DNA of 64,000 nt, taken from positions 62,001 to 126,000 of the forward strand of contig NZ_QVMJ01000001.1 in assembly GCF_010500955.1 (NCBI RefSeq), written 5' to 3'. Position numbers and translations under genes: made by a program. Position 1 is the first letter of the stretch. Every line of letters begins with the position of its first letter. The notes under the pieces are model-generated. The model was not told the DNA's origin. It ran no database searches and saw only the letters and a list, made by a program, of their open reading frames with translations. Of this stretch, positions 51,643 to 59,191 are shown in pieces. The DNA is from Bacteroides sp. 519 (GTDB taxonomy: Bacteria; Bacteroidota; Bacteroidia; Bacteroidales; Bacteroidaceae).

Positions 51643-51713
51643 ATTGAAAATTTCACCACAGATGACATAGAGAAAAAATAAAACTCTGTGTCCTCTGTGG
51701 TGAAATTTTCAAT
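51643..51713. terminator. Long hairpin between convergent genes
   Basis: Left arm 51643-51672 (ATTGAAAATTTCACCACAGA type) pairs with right arm 51684-51713 (CTCTGTGTCCTCTGTGGTGA type) over nearly 30 bp. It begins 2 bp after the S41 stop and ends next to the OmpA-like stop, so it is probably a bidirectional terminator. The inner part of the stem is CACAGAG-type and the outer part is GAAAATT-type. Confidence 0.85.
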
Positions 51714-53015
51714 TTAAATAAGTTCTAAGTTTCTTTTAGCAATCTCGTCACCCACTTCGGCTGCCCAGCTTAACCATTTACGGGCTTCGACAAAATTACC
51801 TAGCATCATATAGCAGCTACCAATTGCGTTCCATGAGCGTGAATCATCCTTAACACTCATCAGTATTTCTAAAGCAGCATTGTAGTTGTTGGTTTCAAAT
51901 TTAGCTATGGCACTGTTTACAATATCGGGTACCAGGTCGGGTTTGTCGGAGTACCATACAGCAATGTGGTGTGCGCTACGTAAACGTGGATATAACACTT
52001 CAAGTAAGCTTCTATATGGGCGACCCCCATCCAGCATTTTTAAACGATTGTTTCGTTGTTCCTCCGGAGTTTCTTCCACAATCTTCTTGATTTGGTCTTT
52101 ATGCGATATACCCATTCTTTCGGTCAGTGAAGTCAGGTCGTGCCAGTTTTCGCCACCGGCTTGTACTTCGAACATTTCTTTAGGTATACTCATTTGTTGT
52201 TCCAATAACTGGGCAAGCGCATTAGCACGGTTGGCCGACAGTTCTTCATTGAATCCATGATTACCTTCGGGTGAAGCATATCCAATTATGGTTATCTTTT
52301 CTAATTTGGTGTATTTGTTGTTACGTATCAGGTTAATGGCATCCATTATTTTCTTGATACTGGCATTGTTGGAGAACGAATTCAGGTCGATAGTAGCATT
52401 GGCAACATCAAACTGAATGGTTGTTGATTTGTCCATTGTTGGTGTTTTTCCAACTTTCACCAGGAAAGGATAGCTGGCAAGTGTAAGCGGATCGATTCGT
52501 TTTGTATCGGGTGTTGCAGGAGTTACAATCGGATTATCCGGTAAAGGAAGCTCAATCGGACCGGCAATAAGTGATGTTCCTAAACTTTCGCTGGTACCAT
52601 ATATGGCTGTGCCTTCGCCTGTTTTATTAATACGCAGGCTGAGGTTGTTTTCCATCCACGGTTCGTATTTTACTGTCATGGTGTACTTAAAGGTGGTACC
52701 ATTATCTATATTTTGGTTATCCCACATACTTTTTTCCTTCACAGTTCTTTTTCTTTCGCGTTTCTGGTTTTTACCTCCTGCTATGGTAAACGTCTTCAAA
52801 TCCATGGATCCGTTGTCGTTATAAAGTTGAGGCGTAACAAACAAACGGAAATCTCTACGAACCGTATTACGGGGTATTTTAACAGTGAACTCAACCGAAA
52901 CTTTATTTCTTTCCCTCTCTAACTTTATATTTTTTATACTAATCTTACCCGAGTAGGCTGGTAAGGATAATACCATAAATAGTATTACGGTAATAACATG
53001 TTTCATAATTGACAT
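51714..53015 (-). CDS. DUF3868/OmpA-like outer-membrane protein
   Basis: 433 residues with a signal peptide (cleavage near residue 22, LPAYSG). An N-terminal DUF3868-like strand domain (about 25-160) is followed by an OmpA C-terminal-type peptidoglycan-binding domain (about 200-300; KITIIGYASPEGNHGFNEELSANRANAL) and a C-terminal pair of TPR-like helices (NNYNAALEILMSV, then NFVEARKWLSWAAE). In Bacteroidales similar proteins anchor fimbrial or surface assemblies to the wall, but no fimbrial genes lie here. The first ATG at 53015 is kept; 53006 is also possible. Confidence 0.82.
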   Translation of the reverse strand: MSIMKHVITVILFMVLSLPAYSGKISIKNIKLERERNKVSVEFTVKIPRNTVRRDFRLFVTPQLYNDNGSMDLKTFTIAGGKNQKRERKRTVKEKSMWDNQNIDNGTTFKYTMTVKYEPWMENNLSLRINKTGEGTAIYGTSESLGTSLIAGPIELPLPDNPIVTPATPDTKRIDPLTLASYPFLVKVGKTPTMDKSTTIQFDVANATIDLNSFSNNASIKKIMDAINLIRNNKYTKLEKITIIGYASPEGNHGFNEELSANRANALAQLLEQQMSIPKEMFEVQAGGENWHDLTSLTERMGISHKDQIKKIVEETPEEQRNNRLKMLDGGRPYRSLLEVLYPRLRSAHHIAVWYSDKPDLVPDIVNSAIAKFETNNYNAALEILMSVKDDSRSWNAIGSCYMMLGNFVEARKWLSWAAEVGDEIAKRNLELI

Positions 53016-53120
53016 TGCTTAGTAGGTGTTGTTATAATTCGCTCACACAAAAGTAAATATAAAAACCTTAAAAACAAATAAATGATGGGGTGGTTTTTTA
53101 ATATCTTTTTTATTCTGAAT

Positions 53121-53957
53121 TTATACAATTAAACTTTTTAGCAAAGCAATCTCCTCTTTCCACCTTGTTTCGTCGGGAGTTTCCAGTACCAGTGGCATGT
53201 TATCAAACCGCGGATCGTTCATCATTTTACGGAAAAAATCTACTCCCAGTAGTCCTTCTCCAATGCTTGCGTGTCTGTCGGAGTGGCTTCCCACAGCCTT
53301 TAGAGTATCGTTAAGGTGGATGGCCCGCAGATAGTTGAATCCTACTTCCTCTTCGAACTTATTAAAAACCTCTTCGTAGTTGTTTACCATATCGTATCCG
53401 GCAACATAGGTATGGCAGGTGTCCAAGCATACACCTACACGGCTTTTATCGTGTACATGATCAATAATGTATTTCAGATGCCAGAACTCATTGCCCACAT
53501 TGCTTCCTTGTCCGGCGGTATTTTCAATAACCGCGGTTACTCCCTGAGTTTTGTCTAGTGTAATATTGATGCTTTCGGCAACTCTCATTAAACAGTCTTC
53601 AATACTTATTCCGTTCAGGTGACTGCCTGGGTGAAAGTTTAATAATTTTAGTCCCAATTGCTCGCATCGTTGCATTTCGTCCAGAAAGGCTGCACGGCTT
53701 TTTTCAATAGCATCTGCTTCAGGATGTCCCAGATTAATAAGGTAACTATCGTGCGGAAGAATATATTCGGGCTTAAAATTATACTTCAAACAATTCTCCT
53801 TAAATAGTTTGATGTTTGAATCGGTTAATGGCTTGCCAACCCATTGCCGTTGGTTTTTGGTAAATAAAGCAAAAGCATTTGCTTCTATATTATGCGCATT
53901 AATAGGGCAGTTCTCAACTCCGCCGGCGGCGCTAACATGTGCTCCGATGTATTTCAT
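53121..53957 (-). CDS. nfo: Endonuclease IV
   Basis: 278-residue AP endonuclease from ATG 53957 ([13 protein letters not shown]); the frame extends to 54008, but those residues are not part of the fold. The zinc-binding TIM-barrel motifs are present: [50 protein letters not shown] and LETPDE. It cuts 5' of abasic sites in base-excision repair. It is monocistronic as far as can be seen. Confidence 0.95.
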   Translation of the reverse strand: MKYIGAHVSAAGGVENCPINAHNIEANAFALFTKNQRQWVGKPLTDSNIKLFKENCLKYNFKPEYILPHDSYLINLGHPEADAIEKSRAAFLDEMQRCEQLGLKLLNFHPGSHLNGISIEDCLMRVAESINITLDKTQGVTAVIENTAGQGSNVGNEFWHLKYIIDHVHDKSRVGVCLDTCHTYVAGYDMVNNYEEVFNKFEEEVGFNYLRAIHLNDTLKAVGSHSDRHASIGEGLLGVDFFRKMMNDPRFDNMPLVLETPDETRWKEEIALLKSLIV

Positions 53958-54060
53958 ATTGATAATTTTTAATGTATAAGATGGAGTTAAATATAATGAG
54001 TATTTCATCAGAAATAGGATGAATGTTGATTAATAAACAATATTTAACTGATGGGGTCTT

Positions 54061-54126
54061 TAGAACACAGAGACACAAAGACACAGAGTTTTCTATTTAA
54101 CTCTGTGTCTCTGTGTCTCTGTGTTC
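54061..54126. repeat. CACAGAG-type hairpin, best-preserved copy
   Basis: Left arm 54061-54089 (AGAACACAGAGACACAAAGA type) pairs with right arm 54098-54126 over 29 bp with a single mismatch, around an 8-nt loop. Both arms have an 8-bp internal period. It lies between the sulfatase stop at 54154 and the start of nfo at 53957, both genes on the minus strand, and probably terminates the sulfatase transcript. Confidence 0.9.
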
Positions 54127-54153
54127 TAAATCTAAATCATTTTTAACTATATT

Positions 54154-55566
54154 CTATTTCTTTGTCTTCCCAGCTTCCCGTCTTTCAGTACCTTTCTTTC
54201 TGGTAAGATTATCCCCCAGTGTTTCCCGGTACCCATCTGCAATCTTCATTAATTTAATTGCTACTTCCGGATATTGCGCAAATACATCATAGCGTTCGCC
54301 CGGATCACGACGTAGATCATACAATTCAGCTTTTTGCAAATCAATATTAGTCAGTTTGCCTGGTTGACCATCATTGCCTGGTGCATAAGCCCCGTAAGTA
54401 GTATATACGTGTGGGAAAACCAGTTTGAACATACCATCGGTAACAGCTTCCAGATCATTTCTTTTGAAATAATATACAAATGCTTCACGCGGATTAGCAT
54501 CCTTCTCATTCTTTATTAATGGCAACATGCTGATACCATCAATCTTTCTGGTTGGCAGAGGGGCTTTTGTAATTTCGGCAAATGTTGGAAACAAGTCGAT
54601 ATTAGATGCCAGTTTATTGCAGGTACTGCCCGGCTCTACCTTTCCTTTCCAATACATGATACATGGAATGCGGTTTCCACCATCAAAAGTAGTAGCTTTG
54701 GCCTCACGTAATCCTCCGGCTGATCCGGCGTGATTACCGTAATTGGCCCACGGACCGTTATCAGAAGTCAAAATAACTAATGTGTTATCTTCCAGTCCTA
54801 GTTCGCGCAACGTTTTCAGAATTTCGCCCACGCTCCAGTCAATCTCCATCATAACATCTCCAAACAAGCCCTGTTCACTTTTACCTTTGAATTTATCGGA
54901 TACAGCCAACGGAACGTGCGGCATAGAATGTGCCAGATACACAAAGAACGGCTGTTTACGATTCTTCTTGATAAAGTTTATTGTACGGTTGGTATAATCT
55001 GTTGTAAATTTGGTCTGGTCTGTATTGTATCCTACAATCTTGTTTCCTTCGTACGTTGGTAAATCGGGAAAGTTGAAAACTTCTCCCTGTTGTGGATGGA
55101 AAGGCCACATATCGTTGGAGTAGGGGAGGCCATAATATTCGTCGAACCCATTTTGAAGAGGCATAAACTCCGGTGCATCCCCCAGATGCCATTTACCATA
55201 AATAGCAGTGTTGTATCCTTTTTGTTTTAAAAGCTCGCCCATAGTCATCTCATCCGGATGAATACCATAATCAGAGCCCGGACCTGGTGCGCCGGCAAAT
55301 CCTATTCGGTTGGGATAACATCCGGTTAGTAATCCAGCACGCGATGCCCCACTAATAGGTTGACAAGCCAGAAAATGGGTAAATCGTATACCCTCGGCAG
55401 CCATCCGGTCAATGTTAGGAGTTTTGTATCCATAAGCGCCATTGAAAGAGAAATCGCCATATCCAACATCATCAAGGTTAATGAGGACAATGTTTGTGTA
55501 ATCTGTGGCAAAGCCGGATATGGCCAGAGAACTAAGTACTGGGAGTAATAATTTTCTTTTTTGCAT
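54154..55566 (-). CDS. Sulfatase, serine-type (FGly precursor Ser72)
   Basis: 470-residue family S1 sulfatase with a signal peptide (about 1-20), so it desulfates extracellular glycans. The metal-binding LDD is at residues 31-33. The catalytic motif is S72-G-A-S-R76 followed by AGLLTG, so the formylglycine comes from serine, not cysteine, and must be made by an anaerobic sulfatase-maturating enzyme encoded elsewhere. TSDNGPW and YGKWHLGD are family motifs. Glycan target unknown. Ends in a basic lysine-rich tail. Confidence 0.92.
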   Translation of the reverse strand: MQKRKLLLPVLSSLAISGFATDYTNIVLINLDDVGYGDFSFNGAYGYKTPNIDRMAAEGIRFTHFLACQPISGASRAGLLTGCYPNRIGFAGAPGPGSDYGIHPDEMTMGELLKQKGYNTAIYGKWHLGDAPEFMPLQNGFDEYYGLPYSNDMWPFHPQQGEVFNFPDLPTYEGNKIVGYNTDQTKFTTDYTNRTINFIKKNRKQPFFVYLAHSMPHVPLAVSDKFKGKSEQGLFGDVMMEIDWSVGEILKTLRELGLEDNTLVILTSDNGPWANYGNHAGSAGGLREAKATTFDGGNRIPCIMYWKGKVEPGSTCNKLASNIDLFPTFAEITKAPLPTRKIDGISMLPLIKNEKDANPREAFVYYFKRNDLEAVTDGMFKLVFPHVYTTYGAYAPGNDGQPGKLTNIDLQKAELYDLRRDPGERYDVFAQYPEVAIKLMKIADGYRETLGDNLTRKKGTERREAGKTKK

Positions 55567-55587
55567 AGTATTTAGTTTTAGTTAGAA

Positions 55588-56223
55588 TTATTTTTTATTC
55601 CAGATAATATAGGAGCTGAATTCATTAACTAATCGTTCATGACCAATAATTATGGAATATTTAAATCCTAGATATTCACTTTTTATATCTAGTTCTGTGA
55701 TAATAAGATCCCGATGCTTTTCTACTTCTATGCCTGTAAGAAACTTATCAATGTAAGATTGGAAGATATTCATTTTTCTACGATATTCATCATAAAATTT
55801 GGTTTCTCTTAAATTTCGGAGATTTCCTTTTCCATTAAATAGTCTTTGCAGCAAAGAAATAGTATGTTTAATACTTTCATCTTGATTAGTTGTTGTAAAA
55901 TGGACTCTATTGCTTATTGGTTCATCTATGTGTACAATAATATTTTCCAGGTTATTTTCCACCGGATTAATAATGTTGTCATATATGTTGGTTTTTCTTC
56001 CATTGCAATAGCTACAACTAAGAAATAAATTGCTCCATTCTCTAACTAAATCGGAGAAATTTTTCTGAGATTTTAAATGTTCTATTTCGTAATCAGTACC
56101 TAACTTTCGTTCGCACAAATAACATTTTTCGTCTTGATCAATATGTATTAAATTACATATTTCATCTGTATTGTAATTCGCTTTTATATGAGGAACGCTT
56201 TCGCTTTTTCGGATTCTTATCAT
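55588..56223 (-). CDS. HNH endonuclease, PtuB-like partner
   Basis: 211-residue HNH nuclease. Cysteine pairs C34/C37 (CYLCERK) and C70/C73 (LSCSYCNGRK) flank the EIEH core, with H49 and N65 as the expected catalytic and structural residues. The remainder is helical. The gene starts 8 bp after the ATPase stop on the same strand. AAA ATPase followed by HNH endonuclease is the gene order of Septu (PtuA/PtuB) anti-phage systems and of retron Ec86-unrelated ATPase/HNH retron effectors; no reverse transcriptase is nearby. A defence role is inference. Confidence 0.8.
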   Translation of the reverse strand: MIRIRKSESVPHIKANYNTDEICNLIHIDQDEKCYLCERKLGTDYEIEHLKSQKNFSDLVREWSNLFLSCSYCNGRKTNIYDNIINPVENNLENIIVHIDEPISNRVHFTTTNQDESIKHTISLLQRLFNGKGNLRNLRETKFYDEYRRKMNIFQSYIDKFLTGIEVEKHRDLIITELDIKSEYLGFKYSIIIGHERLVNEFSSYIIWNKK

Positions 56224-56231
56224 AGTTTCCT

Positions 56232-57374
56232 CTATTTAAGCAATTCTCTTTTAAGTTGAAAATAAGCACTTTTTATATTGGGAGCCACTGCCTCTGGTAT
56301 TTTTTCGAAATCACTCAGCAGCAAGTTCATCTCTTCATCTTCTGTGGTATTACGTTCTTTGTGTACCAACTCTTTTAAACGCTCTATCCTGTTTTCCAAA
56401 TCTCCCGATATGGTTTCTACTCCAAAATATCCTTCGGCTAAAGATTCGTATGAATAATCTGTCAAGTCATCACTAATTATCTGTTTACGTTCCAAATCAA
56501 ATGCAATAGCATTGGATAAAGACCCTAACACAAAAGGAGAATGTGTGGTTACAATAAATTGTATATTAGGAAATATCCGGGTTAGTAATGGTAGGATAAG
56601 TCGTTGTAATTCAAGGTGCAAATGAGTTTCTATTTCATCAATAAGTACAATCCCTTCCTTATCGAATACCCTGTTGTATCTGTTCTCTTCCTGCATTTTC
56701 AAAATTAAATCTGCAGCTATGTCTATAATAGCATAATAACCATCAGAGAAGTGATTAAAACCGAAAATTTTACCTTGCGAGGCAATCTTGAAAGAATAAT
56801 CTTTGTAATTGAATTGTAGTTTTAAATTTCTATCTTCAAAAATATCCTTTAGAATTTCTTCAAAGTTAACAAACCATTGTTGGATGTTATTTACATCTTC
56901 TGTTTGATTTGCTACTTGTGCCAGGGCTTCTTGTATTTTTAAATCAGCTAGGAATTTAAGAAATTCATTTGTTTTTTTTGCTTTTATATATTGAACAGGT
57001 TGCAGATTGGGCTTATCTGGAGATTCTGGCTCTACCATGGACTTGCTTGTTCCACGTTCAGCTTCGTAAAAGGCAAGGATGAACTGGCTTTTATCAATAG
57101 ATTTGGCTAAATTATTAGGATTATTGAAAGTTAGTTCAACTCCACCAGTAAGATGTGACCAATTTATATTATCTAATTGAGGTAAAAGACTTTCTGCTTC
57201 ATGTTTTATAAAAACATTCAAATATTCGCCAATAGCGTTTAACAGTAATGTTTTTCCTGTTCCATTTTTTCCTGTGATGATCAGATGTTTTTTCTCTTCA
57301 TTATCAATATGAATATTGAAATCTTGAAGATGCAAAAGTTTAACAACTTTAATATCTGTAAGGAAGGTGCCCAT
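56232..57374 (-). CDS. AAA ATPase, PtuA/OLD-like
   Basis: 380 residues with an ABC/RecF-type ATPase core. Walker A is GKNGTGKT at 35-42, a signature-like FSDGYYAIIDIAADL follows mid-protein, Walker B is IVLIDEIETHLHLELQ, and an H-loop reads VTTHSPFVLG. There is no TOPRIM domain, so it is not a full OLD protein. It lies 8 bp upstream of the HNH gene and probably senses an invading replicon or its damage and controls the nuclease. The pair is AT-rich compared with its neighbours, which fits acquisition by transfer. Confidence 0.82.
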   Translation of the reverse strand: MGTFLTDIKVVKLLHLQDFNIHIDNEEKKHLIITGKNGTGKTLLLNAIGEYLNVFIKHEAESLLPQLDNINWSHLTGGVELTFNNPNNLAKSIDKSQFILAFYEAERGTSKSMVEPESPDKPNLQPVQYIKAKKTNEFLKFLADLKIQEALAQVANQTEDVNNIQQWFVNFEEILKDIFEDRNLKLQFNYKDYSFKIASQGKIFGFNHFSDGYYAIIDIAADLILKMQEENRYNRVFDKEGIVLIDEIETHLHLELQRLILPLLTRIFPNIQFIVTTHSPFVLGSLSNAIAFDLERKQIISDDLTDYSYESLAEGYFGVETISGDLENRIERLKELVHKERNTTEDEEMNLLLSDFEKIPEAVAPNIKSAYFQLKRELLK

Positions 57375-57476
57375 GTTATTACGTTTATTTAGTTGTCACA
57401 AAATTACTATTTATTTTGAAGATTGATATAAAAAACTTCTCATAATGCAAAAATGTGACTGTTTCAAAAACACAAA

Positions 57477-57529
57477 TTGCGCGGATTTAAAACCCAGATA
57501 AATTAAATCCGTGTTTTTAATCCGCGCAA
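57477..57529. repeat. ATCCGCGCAA-type hairpin
   Basis: TTGCGCGGATT (57477-57487) and AATCCGCGCAA (57519-57529) are exactly complementary around a 31-nt loop that itself contains ATCCGTG units. It lies between trpB2 and the ATPase gene, both on the minus strand, and may terminate the trpB2 transcript before the Septu-like pair. Confidence 0.75.
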
Positions 57530-57547
57530 TCCGTGTCTAAAAATAAA

Positions 57548-58915
57548 TTACACCAAATCCCCTATCTTATCCAAATTACCCTGAACATCCTCATCCGTCA
57601 AAGAATAATTCACAAGGTCACCAGCCAGATACTTATCATACGATGTCATGTCAAGCAATCCATGGCCCGAAAGATTGAATAAGATAACCTTTTCCTCGCC
57701 TGTTTCTTTGCATTTATTGGCCTCATTTATAGCAGCCGCAATAGCATGAGTCGATTCAGGAGCCGGGATAATACCTTCGGCACGGGCAAACAACATACCA
57801 GCATCAAACGATTCAAGTTGTTTAATATCAACGGCTTCCATATAACCATCTTTCAGTAACTGCGATACAATTACACCTGCACCATGGTAACGTAAACCAC
57901 CAGCATGAATATTTGCCGGAGCAAAATTGTGTCCTAGAGTGTACATGGGTAAAAGTGGAGTATAACCGGCCTCATCGCCAAAGTCGTATTGGAATTTACC
58001 ACGCGTTAGCTTAGGACACGATGCAGGTTCGGCGGCTATATAGCGGGTTTTCTTTCCTTCCAGAATGGTATGGCGCATAAATGGAAATGTAATACCGGCA
58101 AAGTTAGAGCCACCACCAAAACAGGCTACTACAATATCGGGATATTCACCGGCCATTTCCATCTGCTTTTCGGCTTCCAAACCAATAATTGTTTGGTGTA
58201 AGGCTACATGGCTAAGCACAGACCCCAATGTGTATTTACAGTTAGGTGTGGTTTGAGCCAGTTCAATAGCTTCCGAAATGGCGGTACCCAACGAACCCTG
58301 ATACAGGGGATTTGCAGTAAGTATATCCTTACCTGCGCGGGTCGACATAGATGGCGAAGGAGTAACCTGTGCACCAAATGTTTGCATAATGCTTCGGCGG
58401 TATGGTTTCTGCTCATAGCTTATTTTTACCTGATACACAGCAGCTTCAAGTCCAAATATTTTAGCTGCATACGATAAAGCCGCTCCCCATTGTCCTGCAC
58501 CGGTTTCGGTAGTGATGTTGGTAATCCCTTCCTGCTTGCAATAATAAGCTTGTGCCAAGGCAGAGTTAAGTTTGTGCGAACCTATCGGACTAACACTTTC
58601 ATTCTTAAAATAAATATGTGCAGGAGTACCAAGTGCTTTTTCAAGTCCGTAAGCACGAACAAGCGGAGTACTACGATAGTATTTGTACATTTCGCGAACT
58701 TCTTCAGGAATCTCAATCCAGGCATTTTCCTGGTCCAGTTCCTGGCGGCTTAGCTCTTCAGCGAAAATAGGAAATAAATCTTCTGCTTTTAATGGCTGTT
58801 TGGTTCCCGGATGCAACGGAGGCATCGGTTTGTTTTTCATTTCAGCCTGTATATTGTACCAGTAACGTGGAATTTCATCTTCGGGAAGAATGAAACGTTT
58901 TGTCTTATTACTCAT
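57548..58915 (-). CDS. trpB: TrpB2-type tryptophan synthase beta chain
   Basis: 455-residue PLP enzyme of the TrpB2 group, which makes tryptophan from indole and serine. The PLP lysine is K115 in SPIGSHKLNSALAQAYY, and the phosphate-binding loop is FGGGSNFAG. The N-terminal ~50 residues (LPEDEIPRYWYNIQAEM) are the extension that marks TrpB2 over classical TrpB. TrpB2 often works without a TrpA partner and is thought to salvage free indole. No trpA is nearby. A -7-like TAACTTTG lies at 58945-58952 on the minus strand. Confidence 0.93.
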   Translation of the reverse strand: MSNKTKRFILPEDEIPRYWYNIQAEMKNKPMPPLHPGTKQPLKAEDLFPIFAEELSRQELDQENAWIEIPEEVREMYKYYRSTPLVRAYGLEKALGTPAHIYFKNESVSPIGSHKLNSALAQAYYCKQEGITNITTETGAGQWGAALSYAAKIFGLEAAVYQVKISYEQKPYRRSIMQTFGAQVTPSPSMSTRAGKDILTANPLYQGSLGTAISEAIELAQTTPNCKYTLGSVLSHVALHQTIIGLEAEKQMEMAGEYPDIVVACFGGGSNFAGITFPFMRHTILEGKKTRYIAAEPASCPKLTRGKFQYDFGDEAGYTPLLPMYTLGHNFAPANIHAGGLRYHGAGVIVSQLLKDGYMEAVDIKQLESFDAGMLFARAEGIIPAPESTHAIAAAINEANKCKETGEEKVILFNLSGHGLLDMTSYDKYLAGDLVNYSLTDEDVQGNLDKIGDLV

Positions 58916-59191
58916 AATGTTCGTATTTTATGTAAATTGATGCCAAAGTTAATTATAAATCTTCATATTGAAATTAAAATGAAGATGTTTTTACTTAGAT
59001 TATAACTATCTTCCGCCAAATAGAGGGTGCCTGTCTATAGTAAAATCTATTATCTTTGATAGAATAAAAAGGAAGATAAACTTTATAGGGCTAAGCATTA
59101 AATAAGCCATTAATACAAATTAACAATTAAATAACATCCACTTTTATGGAATTCACAAAAAAACGAATCTATACAGTAAATAATAAAAGCA

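Noticed and set aside
55588..57547. Retron carrying an ATPase/HNH effector
   Set aside because: No reverse transcriptase gene and no plausible retron RNA are seen around the pair.
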